In this document: positions 1 through 6,612 of the stretch, in pieces
How positions within the stretch are numbered: position 1 is the stretch's first letter
Layout: each line of letters begins with the position of its first letter
From: Pseudomonadota bacterium
GTDB lineage: Bacteria; Pseudomonadota; Gammaproteobacteria; Steroidobacterales; Steroidobacteraceae
Reading direction: 5' to 3'
NCBI GenBank assembly: GCA_021792815.1
Contig: JAJYTX010000095.1
Coordinates: 1-8,321, forward strand
DNA length: 8,321 nt
Program-made: the position numbers and the translations under genes
The notes under the pieces: generated by a model
The model's database searches: none
What the model saw: only the letters and a program-made list of their open reading frames with translations
Told to the model about the DNA's origin: nothing

Positions 1-574
1 TGGTGCGTGTCTCAAAGCGTTTGACCAGTTCTTCGAGCACGAAAACCGCGCCCGCGATCGGCGCGTTGAAGGCGGTGGCCAGTCCCGCGCCCGCACCGGC
101 CGCCATCAGCACTCGACAATCCTCCCAATTGCGATTCAACCACCTGCCGATATGGTAGGAAATGCTGGCACCCATCTGAATGGTCGGCCCCTCTCGCCCG
201 AGCGCGAGACCCGAGCCGATTGAGAGCACGCCGCCCACGAACTTCACGAGGACCAGGTGCACCGAAGGTGGCGGCAGCTGCGCGTCGAGTTCGGCCTCGA
301 CCTGCGGAATGCCGCTGCCGGCGGCATGCGGCGCGAAACGTCGCACCATCCACGAGGCGAGCGCCACACTCGCCGTGATCAGAGCAAGCCACGGCAGGAA
401 TCCGCCGAGGCTCCAGCGGTGCGCCGAGCGAAGCAGCTCGCCACGCAGCCGGTCCGCATCGTCGAGCGCCAGCCGGAACAGTGCGCCGACCAGCCCGACC
501 GCAATGCCCGCGAGCATCGCGACGAGACCCAGCACGAGCAGGTTTCCCTTCGACGGGCTCTCAGGCGCATCCAT
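1..574 (-). CDS. ClC-family chloride channel / Cl-/H+ antiporter, N-terminal part (cut by window edge)
   Basis: Inner-membrane anion transport protein of the voltage-gated chloride channel (ClC) family. Bacterial members are mostly Cl-/H+ exchangers that help with acid stress or anion balance. Reading the minus strand from ATG at 572-574 gives 191 residues with no stop before the window edge. Three family hallmarks appear in order: GSGIP at about residues 86-90 (Cl- selectivity filter), GREGP at 126-130, whose Glu128 corresponds to the gating glutamate of E. coli ClcA, and NAPIAG with a following VLEE at about 170-182. Residues 12-31 and 60-75 are hydrophobic membrane segments. A GGAG lies 8 nt upstream of the ATG (583-586), supporting this start. 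The C-terminal half, including the GxFxP and tyrosine anion-binding elements, lies outside. Channel versus antiporter cannot be settled from this part. It points away from the exporter operon and shows no functional link to it. Confidence 0.95.
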   Translation of the reverse strand, partial: MDAPESPSKGNLLVLGLVAMLAGIAVGLVGALFRLALDDADRLRGELLRSAHRWSLGGFLPWLALITASVALASWMVRRFAPHAAGSGIPQVEAELDAQLPPPSVHLVLVKFVGGVLSIGSGLALGREGPTIQMGASISYHIGRWLNRNWEDCRVLMAAGAGAGLATAFNAPIAGAVFVLEELVKRFETRT

Positions 575-884
575 TAGTCCTGCTCCAAACGCTCAGTCAT
601 CGGCTGCCACTTCTGTCAAGGCGATCAACGGGCCGCCGGGGCTCATGCGGCACGCCGGCGCGCGGACGACACGGCTGCGGCGCACAGCCGAAGGCTCGAC
701 ACGAGCGGGTTCCGTGCCCCGTTCCGTCAAAGTCTGATGTTCATCCTCGGGCTGCAGCGGATGAATTTCAAGACCAGGATGCAGCGCAAGCCGCCGGTGG
801 CGCGAGGCTGATGACGCAGCGCCCCTTGCGCACCGGGGCGGGCACGGATTTCCCCGGGATGGCTACCGGCCATCTGCTCAAAAA
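575..884. other. Intergenic stretch upstream of the ClC gene
   Basis: No convincing gene is seen. Open frames crossing this stretch are either continuations of frames antisense to the ClC gene or run from the neighbouring uncertain region. A TTGACA match to a sigma-70 -35 box lies on the minus strand at 614-619, 40 bp before the ClC start. No recognisable -10 box follows at 15-18 bp, so I do not call it a promoter. Confidence 0.5.
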
Positions 885-1336
885 ATGATCAAACTCCGAC
901 CGTATGATCACGCGCGGACCTTCGACCCAAGCGACTCGCAGAGTGATCTCCGCTCCGTGCCCGAGCGGATCACCGATCACCCGATCCACCGCATCGAGGA
1001 ACAGCGGGCCTGGAACGGCACCGACCCGCTCACGCGGCCGAGCCGGGTGACCGACGCCTGAACGGCAGGGCGAGCGCGTGCGCGTCCAGGTCGCGGCGCC
1101 GGATCGGGCCGCGCAGGCACCTGCAGGCCTGCCTCGACGACCCCCCCGGCCAGCTCACGCTCGCGGAGACCCGCCCGATCCAGCGCACAGCGCTCGCCGC
1201 ACAGGGCAAGACGGTGCGCGTCGCACGCGTGGGACGCGCCAGGATACGTATCGGGCGAAATGCGCCCTGGTTTGCGTTCCACATCCACGTATTACGACTG
1301 CCCCGGCCGAATGGGAGCATGGCGGCGCGCGTATGA
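885..1336 (+). pseudogene. Possible decayed or frameshifted small gene ahead of the exporter operon (unrecognised)
   Basis: I do not recognise a family here. From ATG 885-887 a 58-residue frame runs to TGA 1059-1061. Its third codon positions are almost all G or C, as in the real genes of this window. After that stop, the same coding-like bias appears in a different frame, open from 947 and ending at TGA 1334-1336. That second frame contains plausible peptide stretches such as LDDPPGQLTLAETRPIQ and NAPWFAFHIHVL, but has no ATG or GTG before 1214. A third frame briefly looks coding around 1063-1105. The simplest reading is one gene broken by one or two frameshifts. The alternative is chance bias in GC-rich DNA. 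No ribosome site precedes 885. The final TGA overlaps the ATG of the outer-membrane gene (ATGA), as would be expected if this had once been the first gene of the operon. Confidence 0.25.
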
Positions 1337-2907
1337 AGTCAGCCTCCGCGCCTCCGAGGTGCGCCTTGCCTTGCCGACGGTGTCCCCGCTGTGCGGGATC
1401 TCTGCCACGCCGACTGCGCGGGCTTTCGCGCGCAGTCACCCTGTGGCCGCTCCTCTCCTTCGGCCTGAGCGCCTGCCAGTTCGCCCCGCCGCTGCGTGTG
1501 CCTGTGGTGCGGACCGCGCCGCAGTACACCGCCGCCCCGGCGCCACGCCGGTCCGACACCGGCACCGATCAGCGGATCGCACCTCAGGCCTTCGCGTATG
1601 GCGCCACGCTGCCGCGCCCCTGGTGGCAGCTGTTCGGCTCACGACGGCTCGATTCCACGGTCGCTTTCGCCTTGCGTCACAGCCCCACGGTGGCCGCGGC
1701 GCACGCGCTGCTGCGCGTCGCCCGCGCCAATGTGCGGGTCTCCGCCGCGGTGCTGTACCCCCAGGTCGGTGTCGACCTGGGTGCCGCGAGGACCCGGAAC
1801 TCGGGCGCGAATTTCGGTGGTCATCTGCCGGGATCGACGTTTTCGCTGTACACCGGCAGCGTCGCGGTCAGCTACTACCCGGACCTCTTCGGGATCAATC
1901 GACTCGTCTACCGCGGCAGCGAGGCTCAGATGGCGGCACAGCGCGCCGCCCTGGCCGTCGCGCGCCTGACACTCGCCGGCAATGTGGTCGACGCCGCGAT
2001 CGGCACGGCGGCCGCAACCGCCCGGATCCGGGCGACGAAGGCGGCCATCGCCGCACAGCGGCGCCTGCTGCGCCTCACCGAGTCACAGTACCGCGGTGGC
2101 GGCGTAACGTACGCAAACGTCCTGGCGCAGCGTGCACAACTGCACGCCAGCGAATCGCAGCTGCCGCCGCTGCAGCAGCAACTCGCCGCGTATCGGCATC
2201 TGCTCGCGGTGCTGCTCGGCAAATCCCCGAGCCAGGCGCGTGACGACGGCTTCACGCTACGGGAATTCGCGTTGCCGCGGGAGATTCCGGTTGCGTTGCC
2301 CTCGATTCTGCTGCGTCACCGGCCTGACATCCAGATCGCCGAAGCGCAGATGCGCTACGCACTGACCGGCGTGGGCATCGCCAAGGCGCAGCTCTTCCCC
2401 CTGGTGACCCTGACCGCCTCCGCAGGCTCGACCGCGCTCGCGGCCGGCAAGCTGTTCAGCGCCTCGAGCGCCATCTGGAGCATCGGCGGCGCCCTTGCCC
2501 AGCCAGTCTTCGAGGGCGGCAGGCTCCGCGCGCAGGAGCGCGCGGCGTATGCGACGTACGACGCGGCCCGCGCCACTTACCGCAGCACCGTCCTCGCAGC
2601 CTTCCAGCAGGTTGCAGACGCGCTGCGCGCGCTCGAGCACGACGGCGCCGCCGCTCGCGACCAGGATCGTTTGACCCGGGCACTGCACGCTCAGATCGGT
2701 CTCGCCGAGGCCGGATACCGCTCCGGCGCGACGGATTTCTCCGCGGTGTTGCTCGCCGAGATCAATTATCAGAACGCGCGGGTGTCCTCGGCGAGCACCA
2801 CGGCGGCGCGTTTGCAGGACACGACGGCGCTGTTCGTTGCGCTCGGCGGCGATGGATGGCCGCTCCGCCCGAACCTCGCCGCACGCGCAGGAGCACAGCG
2901 CCCGTGA
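1333..2907 (+). CDS. NodT-family outer-membrane efflux lipoprotein (TolC-like)
   Basis: Outer-membrane channel of a tripartite exporter, predicted to trimerise and dock on the adaptor encoded three genes downstream. The 524-residue frame from ATG 1333 has a hydrophobic signal segment (about 35-47) ending in the lipobox LSAC, with Cys48 the likely lipidated residue. The family's WWQLF motif follows at about 96-100, then the first outer-membrane-efflux repeat with the characteristic YYPDLFG (usually W-E-P-D-L-F-G). A second repeat follows, with LLRHRPDIQIAEAQ and IGGALAQPVFEGG. Length is slightly above the usual 450-500 residues because about 33 residues precede the signal's hydrophobic core, including four cysteines at 10, 14, 17 and 20. 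I chose ATG 1333 over the in-frame GTG at 1078 because the earlier start would put 133 residues before the lipobox. Ribosome-site support is weak: GGGAG lies 15 nt upstream. The stop overlaps the permease start. Confidence 0.93.
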   Translation: MKSASAPPRCALPCRRCPRCAGSLPRRLRGLSRAVTLWPLLSFGLSACQFAPPLRVPVVRTAPQYTAAPAPRRSDTGTDQRIAPQAFAYGATLPRPWWQLFGSRRLDSTVAFALRHSPTVAAAHALLRVARANVRVSAAVLYPQVGVDLGAARTRNSGANFGGHLPGSTFSLYTGSVAVSYYPDLFGINRLVYRGSEAQMAAQRAALAVARLTLAGNVVDAAIGTAAATARIRATKAAIAAQRRLLRLTESQYRGGGVTYANVLAQRAQLHASESQLPPLQQQLAAYRHLLAVLLGKSPSQARDDGFTLREFALPREIPVALPSILLRHRPDIQIAEAQMRYALTGVGIAKAQLFPLVTLTASAGSTALAAGKLFSASSAIWSIGGALAQPVFEGGRLRAQERAAYATYDAARATYRSTVLAAFQQVADALRALEHDGAAARDQDRLTRALHAQIGLAEAGYRSGATDFSAVLLAEINYQNARVSSASTTAARLQDTTALFVALGGDGWPLRPNLAARAGAQRP

Positions 2908-4040
2908 GCGGGGTGCTCAGGCTGGCGCTGAAACTGCTGCTCGGCGATCGCGGCAAGTTCATGACGCTGGTGATCGGCATTACCTTCGCCGTGTTCCTGA
3001 TGATGCTGATGACCTCGATGTTCTTCGGCATCATCGAGCACTCCGCGGGAAACATCATCAACATCGGCGCCACCATGTGGGTCATGGATCCGGACGTCCA
3101 GACCCCTCAGAACAGCATCCCGATGCCGAATTACGTGCTGGATGCCGTGCGCAGCATTCCGGGCATCGATTACGCCGTGCCGCTCTATGTCGGGGCCGGA
3201 CTGGTGCGTCTCGGCGACGGCACCTACCAGTCCGCGACGGTCATCGGACTCGATGATGCGACACTGTTCGGACGACCCGAGCTCCTCGCTGGGCAGACCC
3301 TGAACATCTACGGCAACAACGCCTTCTTCGTGGTGCGCGATGCGAACTACGCCAAGCTCGGCAGCCCGAAGATCGGCACGACCTTCGAGATCAACGATCA
3401 TCGGGGTGTCGTCGCAGGGATCGCGCACGTGTCCGTCGGCAGCCTGTTCGGCTTGCCGACCCTGTACACGACCTACAGCCGCGCGACACAGGACCTGCCG
3501 TCGACACGCTACCGGATGTCGTTCATCCTGGCGCAGCCGAAGTCCGCCGCCGCCATCCCGGCGATCAAGCGGGCGGTCACCCGGCTCGGCTACCTGGCGT
3601 TGACGGCCGGAGAATTCACCACCCGCAACGACCGCTTCTACGAATTCAAGACGGCGATGGGCACGAACATTCTGATCATGACGCTGATCAGCTTCATCGT
3701 CGGGCTGTCGATCGCGGGCGAAACGTTCTACATGTTCGTGCTGGACAATCTGGAACGGTTCGGCGCGCTGAAGGCTATCGGCGCGCGCAGCGGCGAGCTG
3801 GTGGCGATGATCTTCTATCAGTCGCTGGTGGTGAGCTTTCTCGGGTTCGGCTTCGGGGTGCTGCTCGCCTCCGCGCTGGTCGCATTCGGCAAGCTGCGCA
3901 TTCCGAACTATGCCGCGATGATCACCTTCCAGAACATTTTCATGGCGCTGGTCATGGTGCTGGTCATCTCGGGGGTCTCCGCCTATATCGGCATCCGCCG
4001 CATTCTGCGCATCGACCCGTTCATCGTGTTCCGGAGCTGA
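2904..4040 (+). CDS. ABC transporter permease, FtsX/MacB superfamily, DevC-like
   Basis: Inner-membrane subunit of the exporter, expected to dimerise with the ATPase and pass force or substrate to the periplasmic adaptor. From GTG 2904 it has 378 residues. Transmembrane segments are visible at about 21-43, 252-275, 301-327 and 344-366, with a large periplasmic domain of roughly 200 residues between the first two: the four-helix type VII ABC layout. ITFAVFLMMLMTSMFFGI followed by MWVMDP (about 58-63) matches the DevC subgroup. NLERFGALKAIGA (282-294) is the conserved cytoplasmic coupling stretch before the third helix. The GTG overlaps the previous stop as GTGA, with AGGAG 10 nt upstream at 2889-2893. 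An in-frame ATG at 2856 would add 16 residues but lies inside the upstream gene, so I prefer GTG. It is not a full MacB, because the ATPase is a separate gene. Substrate cannot be deduced. Confidence 0.93.
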   Translation: MSGVLRLALKLLLGDRGKFMTLVIGITFAVFLMMLMTSMFFGIIEHSAGNIINIGATMWVMDPDVQTPQNSIPMPNYVLDAVRSIPGIDYAVPLYVGAGLVRLGDGTYQSATVIGLDDATLFGRPELLAGQTLNIYGNNAFFVVRDANYAKLGSPKIGTTFEINDHRGVVAGIAHVSVGSLFGLPTLYTTYSRATQDLPSTRYRMSFILAQPKSAAAIPAIKRAVTRLGYLALTAGEFTTRNDRFYEFKTAMGTNILIMTLISFIVGLSIAGETFYMFVLDNLERFGALKAIGARSGELVAMIFYQSLVVSFLGFGFGVLLASALVAFGKLRIPNYAAMITFQNIFMALVMVLVISGVSAYIGIRRILRIDPFIVFRS

Positions 4041-4042
4041 CC

Positions 4043-4729
4043 ATGATTCTCAGCGTCGAGAGCGTGAGCAAGTGGTTCGGCGAAGCGCCGGCGCGCACCG
4101 ATGCGCTGCGCAATGTCTCCTTCAGCGTCGATTACAACGAAATGCTCTACATCGTCGGGCCGTCCGGATCCGGCAAGACCACCCTGCTCAGCGTGATCTC
4201 GGGCATCCTGCGCCCGAACTCCGGCACGGTGGTGGTCGAAGGCCGGGACATCTGGCGGCTGAACGCCAATGCACTGGCCGACTTCCGTCTGCACACCCTG
4301 GGATTCGTGTTCCAGGACTATCACCTGTTTCCGCGTCTGACGGTACTCGAGAACATCGCCGTGCCGCTGGTCCTGCGGCATGTGCCCTGGGAGCGGAGTC
4401 TCGAGCGGGCCCGCGGCGTTCTCGAGGTCGTCGAGCTCGCCGACAAGGGACGGCTGACGCCGCACCGCCTGAGCGGCGGTGAGCAGCAGCGGGTCGCGAT
4501 CGCCCGCGCGATGGTCGCCGAGCCGGATCTGCTGGTGCTCGATGAGCCGACGGCCTCGCTCGATGGTGATACCGGCCGCCGGATCGTCGCGTTCGTGCGC
4601 AGTCATGTTCTCAATGAGCGGCGGGCGATCGTCGTCGTGACCCATGACGATCGCATCTACGAATACGCCTCACGGATCATTCACATGGAGGACGGTCGCA
4701 TCGTCGATCCGCCGCAATCCGCCGCATGA
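4043..4729 (+). CDS. ABC transporter ATP-binding protein (DevA/LolD/MacB-type)
   Basis: Cytoplasmic nucleotide-binding subunit that powers the exporter. All catalytic motifs are intact in 228 residues: Walker A GPSGSGKTT at 39-47, Q-loop FVFQDYHLF with Gln91, signature LSGGEQQRVAIARA at 143-156, Walker B LLVLDEP with catalytic Glu168, D-loop ASLD at 171-174, and switch His201 in VVTHDD. Length and the LFPRLTVLENI segment after the Q-loop are typical of the LolD/MacB/DevA export group rather than importers. It begins 2 bp after the permease stop, with GGAG at 4033-4036 as a ribosome site inside the permease end. Its stop overlaps the adaptor start as ATGA at 4726-4729. Separation from the permease into its own gene, with permease first, resembles DevCA systems more than fused MacB. 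The ATPase assignment is certain; the exported compound is unknown. Confidence 0.97.
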   Translation: MILSVESVSKWFGEAPARTDALRNVSFSVDYNEMLYIVGPSGSGKTTLLSVISGILRPNSGTVVVEGRDIWRLNANALADFRLHTLGFVFQDYHLFPRLTVLENIAVPLVLRHVPWERSLERARGVLEVVELADKGRLTPHRLSGGEQQRVAIARAMVAEPDLLVLDEPTASLDGDTGRRIVAFVRSHVLNERRAIVVVTHDDRIYEYASRIIHMEDGRIVDPPQSAA

Positions 4730-5658
4730 AGCCGAAATTCCTGTTTGGCCTGGCGCTGCTCGGCATCGTTGCCGGTCTGGTGAGCGCTTATTGGTACGGA
4801 CGCAAGCTGCCCACCCAGCCCCCGCTCGCGGTCAGCCGCGATCCCTACCCGACCGGCATTTCTGCCGAGGGCATCATCCAGAGCGAGCAGGCCAGTGGAG
4901 ATGACATCAACGTGTATCCACAGGTTGCCGGCCCGGCGGTCCGTGTCTACGTGCGTCCCGGCACCCGGGTCTCCCAGGGCGCCGCACTGCTGGCGGTCGA
5001 CGACGCAGTGCAGCGTCGGCTGGTCGTCGCAGACGGTGCCCGGGTGGCCGCGGCCCGTGCCACGCTCGTCTACCAGCGGGATCAGCTTGCGATCCTCGTG
5101 AAGCAGGCGGCATTCGATCGGCGCGCGGTGAGCCATCTCGCACTGCTCAGTGCTCGGGACAATCTGCGCATCGCGCGCGCGAACCTGCAAGTGGCGGTGG
5201 AAACGCGGGCCGCGGATGCGGCGCTGCTGCGCGAGTACGTGCTGCGCGCACCCGTCGCCGGCGTCGTGCTGCGCAACGTCGCCACCGTGGGCAGCTACGT
5301 CTCCCCGCAGGGTATCTACGACACCTACACCCGGGGCAATGACCCGGTCATCGTCATGCAGCCACTGAGCGCCGGCCTGCAGGTCAAGGCCTATCTGGAC
5401 GAGATTCTCGTTCCGCGCCTGCCCCCGGCCCGCGACATCACGGCGCAGATGTTCATCCGCGGCGGCAGCGCCGTGGGTGTCCCACTGCAGTTCGTGCGGA
5501 TCGATCCGTACGTGACACCGAAGATCGAGCTGTCCGATGGACGGCAGGAGCAGGTCGACACCCGGGTTCTGCCCATCATTTTCCGGTTCACCCCGCCACG
5601 CGGCACGCCGCTCTATCCCGGCGAGCTGGTCGATGTCTATATCGGCAGCCGCCGGTGA
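4726..5658 (+). CDS. HlyD/DevB-type periplasmic adaptor (membrane fusion protein)
   Basis: Adaptor bridging the inner-membrane ABC permease and the outer-membrane channel. The 310 residues begin with a short basic N-terminus and one hydrophobic helix (about 5-22), which anchors it in the inner membrane. Two half-motifs of a biotinyl-lipoyl-like domain follow, at about 63-92 (VYPQVAGPAVRVYVRPGTRV) and about 172-192 (LRAPVAGVVLRNVATVGSYV). Between them an Ala/Arg/Leu-rich region (about 95-170) should form the helical hairpin that meets the outer-membrane channel. That hairpin is short, so docking to the NodT protein would be tip-to-tip. A beta-barrel-like region fills the C-terminus, ending near LYPGELVDVYIG. 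No lipoprotein cysteine is present. The start overlaps the ATPase stop by 4 bp, so translation is probably coupled. No intrinsic terminator is visible after its stop. Confidence 0.9.
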   Translation: MKPKFLFGLALLGIVAGLVSAYWYGRKLPTQPPLAVSRDPYPTGISAEGIIQSEQASGDDINVYPQVAGPAVRVYVRPGTRVSQGAALLAVDDAVQRRLVVADGARVAAARATLVYQRDQLAILVKQAAFDRRAVSHLALLSARDNLRIARANLQVAVETRAADAALLREYVLRAPVAGVVLRNVATVGSYVSPQGIYDTYTRGNDPVIVMQPLSAGLQVKAYLDEILVPRLPPARDITAQMFIRGGSAVGVPLQFVRIDPYVTPKIELSDGRQEQVDTRVLPIIFRFTPPRGTPLYPGELVDVYIGSRR

Positions 5659-5959
5659 GAGCGGGCCCGGCGAGGCCGTCATTCACGGATCCGAGCTCTT
5701 TCACCATGCTCGTCGAAACATATTCGGATAGCCGTTCGCGATGCGTCATCGGCGCACGGTGTGACGCGGGGGTGTCGATGCCGGACAGGCGCAGGTGCAG
5801 GATCCGAAAGCGCGGGTCACCCGATGGCATAGCAGTCGGGGAGAGCTGGTCCGCAGTCGGTATGCGAACGTCGACGCCGCGGCGATCCAGGCGGCCGTCT
5901 GAGCATCCACCGGCGCTTGCGGCATCATCACCGCTGCGCCACACTGCCCGCCAGCCACC
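5659..5959. other. Stretch between exporter operon and tetR, no confident gene
   Basis: About 300 bases with no gene I can support. The most coding-like frame is on the minus strand, roughly 5588-5944 (GTG start, 118 residues, or 79 residues from an internal ATG). It has fairly high third-position GC but runs 71 bp into the adaptor gene and matches nothing I know. On the plus strand a 44-codon stop-to-stop frame ending at about 5900 also reads plausibly. Neither has a ribosome site. The tetR promoter, and any terminator of the exporter operon, should be here. I found no clear -35/-10 pair, no T-tract hairpin and no obvious palindrome. Confidence 0.45.
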
Positions 5960-6610
5960 ATGCGCCAGCGCCTCAGCAAGCCACCGGGCCCTCGAAAGCC
6001 CTCAAACCGACGGGGCGCCGAAGCCGAGGCCAGGCTGACTCGGATCGTGAGCGAGGCCAAAGCGCAGTTCCTCGCAAAAGGCTACTCGGGCGCCAGCCTC
6101 GACGACATCATCGCCGGCTCGGGCGGCTCCAAGGCCACGATCCAGAAATATTTTGGCGGCAAGGCGGGACTGTTTGCGTCCGTGGTCGCCGAGCAGGCGC
6201 GTCAATGGGTCGAATCGACCCACCTCGCCGTGGCTCAGGGAACGCCGGCGCAGGTCCTGCGGGCCTTCGGGGAGAGTGTGCTCCATTTCTACCTTCGGCC
6301 CGATGCCTTGCACGTTTATCGCGGCGTCATCGCCGAAGGCCATCCCCACCCGGGTGTCGCGCAGGCGTTCTACGAACGAGGTCACGCGCAGATCGTTGCC
6401 GCGTTGGCCGCGTGTCTGAAGACGTGGCACGACAAAGGGCTCGTGCATTCTCACGACGTCAGCGCCGACGCCGACCGATTTCTGCACCTGGTGCGTGCCG
6501 GACTCTATGAGCAGACCCTGCTCGGACTGCGCAAGTCCCACACCCGGGCCGAATTGATTGCGCAGGTGGACGGATCGGTGCGGCTGTTTCTCTCGGGCCT
6601 GGCCCGCTGA
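5960..6610 (+). CDS. TetR/AcrR-family transcriptional regulator (AefR-like C-terminal domain)
   Basis: One-domain-sensing repressor type: an N-terminal DNA-binding helix bundle and a C-terminal ligand pocket, acting as a dimer. The 216 residues start with a basic tail (1-24). The TetR fold follows with the helix-turn-helix at about 46-67 (SLDDIIAGSGGSKATIQKYF) and GGKAGLF, matching the family pattern 'YF.sKe.Lf'. The C-terminal half, with YRGVIAEGHPHPGVAQAFYERG at about 120-141, resembles the AefR/TetR_C group often found beside efflux pumps and catabolic genes. The ATG has no good ribosome site, but no other in-frame start precedes the DNA-binding domain. It lies 301 bp downstream of the exporter on the same strand and ends 2 bp from the convergent Rieske gene. 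Likely targets, by position only, are the palindrome at 7677-7695, the exporter promoter, or itself. The ligand is unknown. Confidence 0.93.
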   Translation: MRQRLSKPPGPRKPSNRRGAEAEARLTRIVSEAKAQFLAKGYSGASLDDIIAGSGGSKATIQKYFGGKAGLFASVVAEQARQWVESTHLAVAQGTPAQVLRAFGESVLHFYLRPDALHVYRGVIAEGHPHPGVAQAFYERGHAQIVAALAACLKTWHDKGLVHSHDVSADADRFLHLVRAGLYEQTLLGLRKSHTRAELIAQVDGSVRLFLSGLAR

Positions 6611-6612
6611 CC

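Noticed and set aside
614..619. Perfect TTGACA as the ClC promoter
   Set aside because: No acceptable -10 hexamer at 15-18 bp spacing; the region downstream is GC-rich.
180..737. Plus-strand open frame of 185 codons over the ClC gene
   Set aside because: Antisense to the ClC hallmarks GSGIP and GREGP; translation is Ser/Arg/Pro-rich with no recognisable domain.
1260..2243. Plus-strand open frame of 327 codons
   Set aside because: Shadow of the outer-membrane lipoprotein gene in another frame; Arg-rich and without motifs.
2904..4729. MacB identity for the permease/ATPase pair
   Set aside because: MacB is a single fused polypeptide with its ATPase at the N-terminus. Here the permease and ATPase are separate genes with the permease first, and the permease sequence is closer to DevC.
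4681..5682. Long minus-strand open frame of 333 codons
   Set aside because: It lies wholly antisense to the adaptor gene, which has a clear HlyD pattern. High GC keeps mirror frames open, and the translation resembles no family.
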